Shown piece after piece: positions 11,239 to 22,580 of a stretch of 64,000 bases of DNA (its first letter is position 1; each line of letters begins with the position of its first letter). Below the pieces are notes generated by a model. That model worked only from the letters and a program-made list of their open reading frames with translations. It did no database searches and was not told the origin of the DNA. A program made the position numbers and the translations under genes. This DNA is from Dipteronia dyeriana (Eukaryota > Streptophyta > Magnoliopsida > Sapindales > Sapindaceae), in the NCBI GenBank assembly GCA_032871835.1, contig CM065297.1:25863598-25927597 (forward strand). The letters are read 5' to 3'.

Positions 11239-13182
11239 TGTTGGAACCCCGTTCACCGGTCACGTAGCGGAAATGGGTTTTAATTTTTTTTATACAGATC
11301 GTAATCTGTATCTGGGAACAGTAAACTTGTGATTTTATTGATTTTCGGAACAAATACATATACTAGTTATTACACTAATAAAATATATATGTAAATACAA
11401 GAAATTGTAATCAATCATAAAAAGGAAGATTAAAATAATCACACCAACGTTTGGAGGCTCCTTCACTTTTTCGATATGCTCCTGGTATGTACCACTGATC
11501 TTCCTCGTTATATCCCGGGACTGCTAATTATGTGTGAGCGCGTCACGGTTCTCAGGAACTTAAGATGTAGGGTGTAGAGAAAAACAAATGAAGAAACTAT
11601 TTATTCTTAAAAAAAAAACTACCTAGAACACTTCTAGTAGCTAAAAAAAATAATAGTTTTTTTTAATGCAACAACTTGCACACACTAAAAACAAAAGTTT
11701 ATTAATTTTTTAATGCATTTGACAAAAACCAAAAACAATTCTCTCTTTTTGTCTTTTGTCAATGTACATGTATATAAGTTGTGCGTGAAAACGAACACCA
11801 CCTTCTTTTTTTTTAACAATATAAATCACATATATAAAATTTTAAAAAACAATCTAATCAAATCTAATATGATTTTTAAAAACTTTCAAATAAAAAAAAT
11901 ATCTCATATCTTTTATTTGATTTTAATTTTGAATTCAAACTTTTTAAATTCAAAAATAAAATATTTAATTTTAAAAAAAAAAATCACATTACCTTATTTT
12001 ATTCAAAAAAAAACATACACCCTCAATTTAGTGATTAATAACATAATTAAATAATCTCATTATTTAAGTTATTTAATCACCATTATCCATTAATTAAATA
12101 ATCTCAATATTCAATTAATTCCCGAATAAATACGTGTCACTTTCGTAATACAATTAACTGGACAATCCAATTAATTAACTGTGACCCTTGTTTACTAAAT
12201 CGATCGGGCTAGCAAGGGGACCTAATGGACCCACAGTGTTTTGAGCTCCAATAATCATCAAAATCATTAATTAAACTCTTTAATTAATATTCTTTGATTA
12301 TTAACTCCAGTGTTATTTCACTAAAAACCCGAAGCTGCACTCTTTCAACGGCATACGTTTTTAAACAGACCGATACAACTCGGTGTCCATCGATATAGCT
12401 ATTACATATGGTGTGATCCTCCACAGTAGTTCATAATTAGAGCTGGGTCATAATGTCCGTTATACCCCTCTAATTGCATATATCCTTTAAGTACCATTGA
12501 TTCTATCATAGACAATAAATCCTATTTCCTCACGGAATTAGGAGAGCGCTCATATTGTGCAAGCCCCGAATCAACCCTTAAGGGAACTATCATCTACTTC
12601 TCACAAGAAGGAGTGGCTTCAACTATTGTGTACAAACCTTCCCAACCACAAGCCAAACTGTAATCCCAACATACAGAGTATATTGATCAGGAAATGCATC
12701 TGACCTCACCCATGGTATATCAAAGACCACGATCTAACCCGAAAGAGTCGATAAGGCACTCAGGATTAAGATCACCCATATAAGCCATCATTAGTTGATA
12801 TATATGAATCTCATCGGTAAACGGATCTTGGTGTGAGATTCATATAGATCATGGTCCAGTCATATATGATCACATTATATCTCATATGAATGATTAAGGA
12901 TAGAATCATTGTACTACGGAATGGACTGCAGCTATAGATTAACCACAAATAAAGTACCCAACTTTATTTGCTATCTATAGACTCTTTAGATTGCACGTCT
13001 CTTACTGTATCCATATGTATATGACACTCATATACACAGTTTGAGATTACATCTGGTAATCCAGGATGTTAATATGTACATAAGTTTATAAAATAAATAA
13101 CATAACAGAATGAATTGAACCTTTAAATGTTTAGAGCATAAATCCATTTACAAGTTAAATGTTTAGAGCATAAATCCCAACA
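11239..13182 (-). mobile_element. Copia LTR (left copy)
   Basis: 1944 bp, TGTTGG to CCAACA, flanked on both sides by CCAAG. It is collinear with 17986-19987, differing by substitutions, a (TA)n difference near 11770 and a short indel near 12880. Very AT-rich at 11580-12060. The short ORF at 11713-12054 falls in this low-complexity tract and has no recognisable domain. With CCAAG on both sides this copy has the form of a solo LTR. Confidence 0.88.
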
Positions 13183-13629
13183 CCAAGTTCCAAGGTGGAT
13201 GGATGGGAAAGTTGTCCAACAATGGTGATGGAGGGGTGAAAGTGTCCAAACTTTCGTATGGTTGATGATACCCTTCCAAAAACTCATATGGGTATTTATA
13301 TAGGTCTAAAAATAGGTCAAGAACCAACCTAGGGACACGTGCAATGTACGGTCACGTCATTGATTGTCGTGGTTGTCCATGACAGAAATCCAACCGTGAC
13401 ACCTCGCCTCTTGTTCTCCGTGTCTAAGGAAGTTTCTATCCACCGGTATGTCACGGTTTCCTATGACAGAACTTAACCGCGACATGTCGCTTCTTTAGTA
13501 GTTCGCACGTGATCTCCAAGTGATAATTCTATCGACTTTTGCAATAAGTTGTTGTCGCTCATGGTGTCGCGGTTGTCCATGATGACACTTCTGACCGAGA
13601 CAACTCGCCTTTTTGCCCAAGTTTCTAAT
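13183..13629 (-). repeat. Duplicated Athila-like LTR segment inside the copia insertion
   Basis: It runs parallel to 19988-20470 and to 31351-31830: CCAAGTTCCAAG, the TATA region (GGGTATTTATATAGG near 13290) and the three hairpin motifs. At about 13629 it switches in mid sequence to copia reverse transcriptase. The junction has only a few bases (ATTT) in common between the two sources. Confidence 0.85.
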
Positions 13630-16261
13630 TTGCCAAATTTCATAATCAAAATAGGCAGCAATGGATAAGAGAATCCTAATAGACTTAAACATGGCTACTG
13701 ATGAGAAGGTCTCTTCAAAATCGACCCCCTATTGCTGGGTATAACCCTTGGCCACTATCATTGCCTTAAAGATCTCTACCTTTCCGTCTACTCCTCTCTT
13801 TCTCTTATAGATCCACTTACACCCTATGGGTTTTACCTCATCTGGTAAGTCTACAAGATCCCAGACTGAGTTAGAGTACATGGACTCCATCTCGAGATTC
13901 AGGCTTTAAGACATTCCTCTTTATCAGAATCTTCCATTGCATTCTTAAATGTCAACGGATCATCCACACTATCAACAGAGACAACACCTTGTCCCTCACC
14001 TATAGCTAAATAGGGTTCAGGTTGTCTCACAACCCTCTCACTACGTCTAGGTGGTAGTGTATCTTGATCAGGAACCATATGACTCTCAGATGTTTGTGGA
14101 TCAACAACTCTTGTTGATGAAGCACTAGTCTCACCAGGCTCCAACTCATTTAATACAATCTTGGAACTAGGATTATGGTCACTAATGTAATTGTCCTTAA
14201 GAAACATTGCATTTGTCGATACAAATACTTTGTTATCTTCGGGACTATAGAAGTGTCAACCTCTGGTCTCCTTGGAATATCCTACAAATAGGCAGACAAT
14301 AGACGTGGAGTCTAGCTTTCCAGTTCTGCTCTTCAGCACGTGTGCTGGACACCCCCATATGCAAAAATGTCGTAAACTGACTTTACACCATTCCACAACT
14401 CTAGGGGAGTCTTAGAAACAGATTTGGATGGCACTACATTCAAAATGTATACCGCTGTTTGTAACGTATATCCCCAGAAGGAATTTGGTAATGATGAGAA
14501 ACTAATCATAGATCTCACCATTTCCATTAGGGTTCTATTTCTCCTCTCCGCTACACCATTTTGCTGAGGCATACCGGGAGCTGTGAGTTGTGAAACTATC
14601 CCATGATCGACCATGAAGTCTTTAAACTCTTGGTCAAGGTACTCACCTCCACGATTCGATCGTAGTGACTTGATAATCCTACCTAATTGATTCTCAACTT
14701 CAGCTTAGAATTCTTTGTACTTTTAAAATGTTTTCGACTTTCGTTGCATCAGGTAGACGTATCCGTATCTTGAGTACATCTATAAAGATGACATAATACT
14801 CATAACCACCCATTGCTTTAAAATTTATCGGTCCGCATACATCTGTATGTATAAGCTCTAACGGTTCTTTAGCTCTAAGCCCTTTTCCAGTAAAAGGTCT
14901 CTTAGTCATCTTACCTTACAGACAAGATTCGCAGACAGGTAAGTTGCCAACTTTTAACTCACTTAAAGGTCCGCTTTTTACTAATCTGTCTATCCGGTCA
15001 AGGTTGATATGACCAAGCCTTAGATGCCAGAGATACGTGTCATTATATGGAGAAATCTTATGTCGTTTAGTTTTTGTTTTTTCAACCTTAAACATTTTGG
15101 TGTTGAGCAGTGTAGTATGTATTAACGGTCTGAACACATATAAATTGTTTTCATTAATTCCTGAACAAATATTCAGACCATTCTTTCCAATAATAACAGA
15201 CTTATTATTAAAAGAAACAGAATATTTTTGTTCTAACAACTTAGAAACGGAAATCAAATTCCGTGCAAATCCAGGAATATAAAATACATTGTCTAATAAT
15301 ATATAATTATTACAAAAACATAATCTAATTACGCCCTCTGCTCGTGCCGACACGACATCCTCTAACCCCACACGCATTGAGAAGGCTCCCTCCTCTAGCT
15401 GTGTCCAAGAATCAGTCCATTGTAAAGAAGAACAAACATGGTTAGTGGCCCATAAATCAACTATCCAAGGTGAAGAATCATCTTCCACTAAACATGACTC
15501 AAGAACAAGTAAATCATATTTACCTTTCTTGAACTTTTTCTTGTTTTGGGCTTTCTTGGGTTTGTACTTACCCTTCACCTTCCCAGCAGACCTCTTCCTT
15601 TTCTTATTATTAGAGGAAGATGGTTCAGTAACATTTGCATCACCGGTCTTACCCTTGTTGTCCTTAATCAAGGACTCAAAGGTTGCGAGCTCATTGAGCA
15701 ACTGTGTGAAACTGAACCTTAACTTGTTCATCTCGTAGTTGCTTTTAAACTGATCAAAACTCTTCGGAAGAGTCATCAGTATGATGCTCACTTGACATGG
15801 TTCGTCAATGGCCCCGCCATTGACTTCTGCCGTGTTAAAGTATGACATCATGCTCAGGACATGTTCCCGAACTGATGTACCTTCCTTCATGCGAGTAAGC
15901 AAAGCAGAACGAACAACTTCGTGTCGCTTTTGCTAGGAGGGCTGCCCAAACATAGCTTGCAATGACTCCATGATTTCGAATGCTAAAGTCATTGCTTTGT
16001 GCTTTGTGAAAAGCACGTCTGTCATAGATGCCAACATATATGTTCGGGCCTTCTCATCAGATGAGACCCATCGCTGGTTCGTGTGGCATTAGCAGTAGGC
16101 GCTGGAGGACATTCCTCCGTAAGCACAAACTTGAGGTCTTTGGTGACCAAAATTGCATTAATATTAAGTTTCCACTTTGTGTAGTTATCACCAGTTAATT
16201 TGTCGTTTGCGAGAATTTGAAATAATACAGAAGACATTGCTGAAATAAATAAAACATTCAT
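13630..16261 (-). pseudogene. Copia gag-pol pseudogene, truncated in reverse transcriptase
   Basis: Read from 16261 downward. The gag N-terminus has LTGDNYTKWKLNINAIL (16261-16022). Then follow gag core and protease (15902-14916), with a Lys-rich stretch and WIVDLWATNHVC, where the usual D-S-G of copia protease reads D-L-W. The integrase zinc finger (HLRLGHINLDR...CESC) crosses about 15030-14916. The integrase core has HTDVCGP with the first Asp (about 14850) and [16 protein letters not shown] with the Glu (about 14540). An RT start lies at 13900-13640 (KSIRILLSIAAY, then YEIWQ) and the gene is then lost at the junction with Athila-like LTR sequence. Stops and frameshifts separate the blocks. 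RT active site and RNase H are not present. Confidence 0.85.
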
Positions 16262-17985
16262 TCAGTTATTTATTTAAAACAAGTGTGGGTGCTTTGGTAT
16301 AAATTTAAACATGATGCATGAACATGTTTAACGAACTAGAACTACCCTAAAAAATAGTTACTATACCACGACAATCCAACATACAACAAAAAAGTGCCGC
16401 CTTAGGGTCGGTCAAATCTTTGCATGTTGGACCGAGACATTCTCAATCAAATGATATTCTAGAATAACTCTTATTCCATATCATTCAACCATCGTTTATT
16501 TAGTCAGGTTTTTAATTAACAAACTTAATCAAAACATTCGCGAGTGTAACCCACCATTTCAGATCTCACGAGCTTAACTCAGGAATTGCCGCCTTAGGGT
16601 CGGTCAATCCTGAAATACCCTCAGAAATCCTATCCGTTAGGAAGTCAACCTTGGTATTGACCTTTACGGAAACCCTTCTTTGGGAGGATGAAAGCAAAGC
16701 CGTCACGAGGCCCCACTCGGATCTCACGGTGTTGAACTAATGATAGAGACCGCGAAATATATATGTCATATATCCCTCTCCCACTCACTATTTTAAAACT
16801 AGGGTTTTCTATTATCCGTTAACGCACCTAGGCTCTACAGGATCGAACGGATAACTTTAATCAAGTTATCTAGTGCATTAACTAATTCATTATTAGAAAC
16901 AAGTTCTAATTGACTAATAAATTATTAATGATTTTTAACAATTAAAAATCTAATCTATTAGTGAATAATCTAAGCCTTTGTAAACTAATTACTAAGCTCA
17001 GATTATTATGAAAATGTTTACCAAGTTTTAACTATTAAAACTCTAATACAATATTCGGTTCATTTATAATTAGGCAATTAATCAAATTAATCCAAATTAC
17101 TATAAATGACCCTATTAATCTAACTTATTAAACTCTTTAATAACTAGATTAATATTAATGAGAATTACCAAGTTTTTTAACAATTAAAAAACTAATCCCA
17201 TTTTTATAGCCAATTTATGTATTTACCCATTTTAATCACATTAAAAAAAATACATAAAATATCAGGTTATGATGCATGTATGACATATCAAATATATTTG
17301 TGTAGGCACTTCTAATCTAAATGACAGACGTATGCATGGCAATGCTTTTATCATCATATAATATAAAGCAAAATGAATTGACCGAGTACTGTGGATTATT
17401 TAACCTAAAAAAAATTAGAATCTAAAATTTCAAAAATACCCCCAAGGCATTCCTTGGTCTTCTTGTAATTTCCGAGTCTTCCAGTCTCTTCAAGTCACTC
17501 TGATTCATCTCATGAATCCTTCTTCGTGATTTTTCCAAGTTTTCAATATAGGTTACATTTTTTTTTACAATACAATTACAGTAAAAAATAATAATAAAAA
17601 TAAAAATTATACAACCCATAAACCCTAAATCCACAGTACCATATAATTAACGATCAATCATGTTTTTGTAAATTAAGAAAAATTAATATACATACAAAAA
17701 CATCATACAGTCAATTTAAACCGTGCCTACACAATCATACATACAGGAGCATCGAAAACAATTTCCTACTCCGAAAATAAAATTGGCTCTGATACCAATT
17801 GTTGATACCAATTCCCATCTCATGGGTGTGGGCCTGTTCCCAACTCTTTAGGGTGACACGCATAGATACCTATCAGAGCACTCCTCTAAGAAGCCCTCTA
17901 GTGGAGAGCCACGCTTCGTCTCATAATCACACGTGAGAGTTCCCAGGGATCGGCCAGTCGCCACTGCCTTTGCTCTGATACCAAT
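16262..17985 (-). other. Copia untranslated leader with two primer-site copies
   Basis: About 1.7 kb between gag and LTR with no recognisable coding domain. The primer-binding site for initiator tRNA-Met (minus strand ATTGGTATCAGAGC, 17971-17985) abuts the LTR. A second copy, including the last bases of the LTR (CAACAATTGGTATCAGAGCC), lies at 17792-17812. A 20-base word GCCGCCTTAGGGTCGGTCAA occurs twice, near 16397 and 16587. The rest is AT-rich. Confidence 0.8.
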
Positions 17986-18512
17986 TGTTGGAACTTCGTT
18001 CACAGGTCACGTAGCGGAAATGGGTTTTAAAATTATTTTTTTATACAGATCATAATCTGTATCTTGGACCAGTGAACTTGTGATCGTATTTATTTTCGGA
18101 ACAAATACATATACTAATTATTACACTGATAAAATATATATGTAAATACAGGGAATTGTAATCAATAATAAAAAGGAAGATTAAAAGAACTATACCAACG
18201 TTTGGAGGTTTCTTCACTTTTTCGATATGCTTCTGGTCTATACCATTGATCTTTCTCGCTATATCCAGGGACTGGTAACTGCGTGTGGGCGCATCACGGT
18301 TCTCAGGAACTTACGATGGAGGGTGTAGAGAAAAACAAATGAAGAAACTATTTCTTCTTTAAAAAAAAACTACCTAGAACACTTCTAGTAGTTAAAAAAA
18401 ATAGTATTTTTTCTTAGCGCAACAACTTGCACACACTAAAAACAAAAGTTTATTAATTTTTTAATGCATTGGACAAAAACCAAAAACAACTCTCTCTTTT
18501 TGTCTTTTGTCA

Positions 18513-18543
<31 letters not shown>

Positions 18544-19987
18544 AGCTGTGCGTGAAAACGTACAACACCTATTTTTTTTTTATCAATATATATCACATAT
18601 ATAAAATTTTAAAATACAATCTAATCAAATCTAATTTGATTTTTAAAAACTTTCAAATAAAAAAATATCTTATATCTTTTATTTGATTTTAATTTTGAAT
18701 TCAAACTTTTTAAATTCAAAAATAAAATATTTAATTTAATAAAATAAAATAACCACAATATCTTATTTTATTCAAAAATAAATATCAACATACACCCACC
18801 CTCCATTTAGTGATTAATAACATAATTAAATAATCTCATTATTTAAGTTATTTAATCACCATTATCCATTAATTAAATAATCTAATTATTCAATTAATTC
18901 CCGAATAAATACGTGTCACTTTCGTAACACAATTAACTGGACAATCCAATTAATTAACCGTGACCCTTGTTACCTAAATCGATCGGGCTAGCAAGGGGAC
19001 CTAATGGACACACAGTATTTTGAGCTCAAATAATCCTCGGAATCATTAATTAAACTCTTTAATTAATATTCTTTAATTATTAACTCCGGTGTTATTCAAC
19101 TAAAAACCCGAAGATGCACTCTCTCAACTGCAGACAATTTTACACAGACTAATACAACTCGGTGTCCATCGATATAGCTATTACATATGGTGTGATCCTC
19201 CACAGTAGTTCATAATTAGAGTTGGGTCATAATGTCCGTTACACCCCTCTAATTACATATATCCTTTAAGTACCATTGATTCTCTAATGGACAATAAATC
19301 CTATTTCCTCACGGAATTAGGAGGGCGCTCATATTGTCCAAGCCCCGAATCAACCCTTAAGGGAACTACCATCTACTTCTCACAAGAAGGAGTGGCTTCA
19401 ACTATTGTGTACAAAACTTCCCAGCCACAAGCCAAACCGTAATCCCAACATATGGGGTATATTGATCAAGAAATGCATCTGACCTCACCCATGGTATATC
19501 AAAGACCACGATCTAACCTGAAGGAGTCGATAAGGCACTCAGGATTAAGATCACCCATAAATAGCCATCATTAGTTGATATATATGAATCTCATCGGTAA
19601 ACGGATCTTGGTGTGAGATTCATATAGATCATGGCCCAGTCCTATATGATCACATCATACAAGTTGCCTCAATTCCCATATCTCATATGAATGATTCAGG
19701 ATAGAATCACTGTACATTACGGAATGGGCCGCAACTATAGATTAACCACAAATAAAGTACCCAACTTTATTTGCTATCTATGGACTCTTTAGATTGCACG
19801 TCTCTTACTGTATCCATCCATATATGAAACTCATATACACAGTTTGAGATTACATCCAGCAATCCATGATGTTAATATGTACACAAGTTTATAAAATAAA
19901 TAACATAACAGAATGAATTGAACCTTTCTTTTTATTTACTTCATCCATCCATTTACAAGTTACATGTTTTGGGCATAAACCCCAACA
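17986..19987 (-). mobile_element. 5' LTR of the copia element (right copy)
   Basis: 2002 bp, TGTTGG to CCAACA. Adjacent to the PBS on the left and to CCAAG plus Athila-like LTR sequence on the right. It is the least rearranged copy of this LTR family in the window. A (TA)n tract lies at 18516-18542. Confidence 0.9.
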
Positions 19988-20636
19988 CCAAGTTCCAAGA
20001 TGGATAAATGGGAAAGTTGTCCAAGAATGGTGATGAAGGGTTGAAAGTGTTCAAACTTTCGTGTGGCTGATGATACCCTTCCAAAAACTCATATGGGTAT
20101 TTATATGGGTCTAAAAATAGGTCAAGAACCAACCTAGGTACATGTTCAACGTACTATCGCGTTGTTGATTGTCGCGGTTGTCCATGACAGAAATACAACT
20201 GTGACACCTCGTCTCTTGTTCTTCGTGTCTTCTCTTCAGATTACACCTCGTACGACAGTGTCTAAGGAAGTTTCTATCCCCGGTATGTCACGGTTTCCCA
20301 TGACGGAACTTGACCGCAACATGTCCCTTCTTTGGTAGTTCGCATATGATCTCCAAGCGATAATTCTGGCGACTTCTAAAATAAGTTGTTGTCGCTCATA
20401 GTGTCGCAGTTGTCCATGATGACACGTCTGACCGCGATAACTCGCCTTTTTGCCTAAGTTTCTGATTTCCAGCACTCTTGAGTCCCAACTTCACTCAAAT
20501 AACCCAAATGATATTCCTAAACATGAAATCCTACAAAAACACTCAATCGAGCCATTAAAAACTTGATTTTACTCAAGAATTAAGCAACAAGTGTAGGAAG
20601 GGGGACTCAAAAACTAGTGTTATCATGGCTCGATCA
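19988..20636 (-). mobile_element. 3' LTR of the large Athila-like element, inner part
   Basis: It continues the LTR after the copia insertion: CCAAG target duplication at 19988-19992, TATA region near 20100, three hairpin motifs at 20160-20450 and the LTR end CTCGATCA at 20636. It matches 31351-32001. Confidence 0.88.
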
Positions 20637-20685
20637 ACACCCCCAAACTTAGCCTTTTGCTCGTCCTCGAGCAAAATCAAGAGAA
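20637..20685 (-). other. Polypurine tract and conserved 3' motif
   Basis: The minus strand reads TAAGTTTGGGGGTGT immediately before the LTR end. The adjacent block GCTCGAGGACGAGCAAAAGG (minus strand) is a conserved feature next to the 3' LTR of Athila-like elements. It fixes 20636 as the LTR boundary. Confidence 0.8.
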
Positions 20686-22580
20686 AACAACAACAGAAAC
20701 AAACCAGAAAACAACACGATGACTCGATTAAAACAAAAGAAATTCAAATAACAATAACTCTAAAGCCGCATTTTCAACTGATGATGAGATGCAAAGAGGT
20801 ATGGATAAGGAGAGTAGACACATGCAACACATTCTCAAGCAACTCGAAGGCACTCATGGGACACTCGAACAACATGAATCCCACACCTAAAGTGCTCTCA
20901 TAACGGGAACTACTCACTCTCACACCTCGAGCGTAATTCGCTTTCACTCTAAACCTCACGTGGACATCCTCTTTTCTTTCCTCTCGGAGTACTAAGTTCA
21001 CACTCATGCAAAGTATGCAAGGATAGAGTTTTGCATGGAAATCAAATACTTGCATACAATAAGAAATGAACGTTATTATTTGGTGAACTAGCCTATGAAA
21101 TGAATCAAATGCCATGGACGTGGAAGATCATGATTCAACAAACATTCCCAATCTAGATTTCATAGTAGATCATTTAGGTCTTACCTCTGGTTGTAATGGG
21201 GCCATTGGGTGAAATATGGTGAACAAAGAATAGGAAATGGAATTCAAAAGTCACCAATCTTGCTAAGACAATACACGATACATCCAATACTTAAGCTCTA
21301 TTCACATCACTCGTGGCACTAGTGATTAGGCTTGACTTTTCATTATATTTGTGCTATACATGAGTACTCTACTAGTGAGTACTTTTACAATTTCATAAAG
21401 ACTCTTATTCCCTTTTTCAATTTTTTTATCTTTTTTTTTTCCTTTTTTTTTACTTTAAGCTAATAAGTGCACATTTTCGCACTTTTACATTTTTGAGTCT
21501 TTTGCCTTGCACATTTACAAATGTAGCCTAAATACACTCTAACTTTTCATATTTAAAGCTTTTCCACCATTCAACCACAACACGACACATCCTAATAAAA
21601 TTGGCAACGAGGGAAGGCATGCATTTAGGTTTAGGCTATATGGTGTAATGTGGTTCCAAAAGAAAGGTAAGTGTTTGGCCACAAAATTGCTTGGGAACAC
21701 ACAAATAGGGACATGGATTGTGTTTAGGTTAATATGAATAGTTAAGCACACACATTGCCTAAAATCATTTCCACCATTTCATCTATCAATGGAATGTAAG
21801 TATCCATCAAGCAATCCACAAATGTAATGAAATGTGATGTTCTATGGCAAATGATGCGCATGACGAGATACATGTTTAAGATGAAACAATAAAAACCCTC
21901 AAATGTGCTTTTTAAGGCTTGTGTTTGTGAACTCACTAGGTGTCTCCACTATTAGAACAAGATGTTTGAGCACCGAGTCCCTTCAACTTGAACACAAAAT
22001 GATGGGACAGGCCCATGAAGTGCAAGTGAGACCCTAGAGTGTGACATCAAGATGATCAATCGAGCACATTATGCATAAATAAACACTCACATACACACAC
22101 ACACTCAAAGCATCACACCCAAGATACTTGAAGCTCGAAATTTTTGGCCATGAGACTATATTCTAAAAAGTTTGACTCAAAAATAAAATTTAGGACTCAA
22201 TAGAAATAAAACGACCGAAATCAGTGTCGACACCCCAAACCTAAACCCAACATTGTCCCCAACGTTGACTATGAGAGCCCGACAAGCAAGGCACCTAAAC
22301 CACAACCAATCACAACACAATCTGACAATATAAAATAAAATAAAATAAAATAAACAAAGACTCGATCAAGATGGCATAGAAAGCACCCAATGGCAATTAA
22401 TCATCATTCATAACACAATACAGTGCACACCCCTATTCTAATCATAGCTAAAACAAATAAAATATGTAAAAGTACAAATAATGATAGAAATCAAATAACA
22501 AGAGTAATTAAACAAGTTCGAAACATAACTGAAAATAGAAAAATAAAGTAAAACAAAGTAAGCAAGTCTAGCTAAACAAA
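20686..22580 (-). other. Noncoding 3' region of the large Athila-like element
   Basis: No protein domain was recognised in either strand. Contains a T-rich tract at 21415-21455 and an (AAAAT)n tract near 22335. Short ORFs here lack any motif. It corresponds to 3341-5160 in the tandem unit, with shared short blocks. Confidence 0.6.

Larger units (their letters stand above)
11239..19987 (-). mobile_element. Rearranged Ty1/copia element nested in an Athila-like LTR
   Basis: The outer ends are TGTTGG at 11239 and CCAACA at 19987, flanked by CCAAG at 11234-11238 and 19988-19992, a perfect 5-bp target duplication. The empty site is preserved at 31351-31355. Inside, however, the left LTR (11239-13182) is followed not by copia sequence but by CCAAG and 447 bp of Athila-like LTR (13183-13629). 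Copia pol then begins abruptly in mid reverse transcriptase. The PBS next to the right LTR shows that the element lies on the minus strand. The RT C-terminus, RNase H and polypurine tract are missing. Confidence 0.85.

Noticed and set aside
11713..12054. 113-codon ORF in the copia LTR
   Set aside because: Low-complexity Asn/Lys/Ile/Phe text in an AT-rich LTR tract; the parallel tract of the other LTR has no such frame.
13183..13629. Reading this stretch as copia internal sequence
   Set aside because: It is collinear with the Athila-like LTR at 19988 and 31351, including TATA and hairpin motifs.
17971..17985. A possible tRNA gene because of GGTATCAGAGC
   Set aside because: Only the primer-binding complement of tRNA-Met is present; no cloverleaf follows.
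20625..21115. Overlapping ORFs of 92 and 113 codons near the polypurine tract
   Set aside because: One crosses the LTR boundary and both overlap in opposite strands without any recognisable domain.
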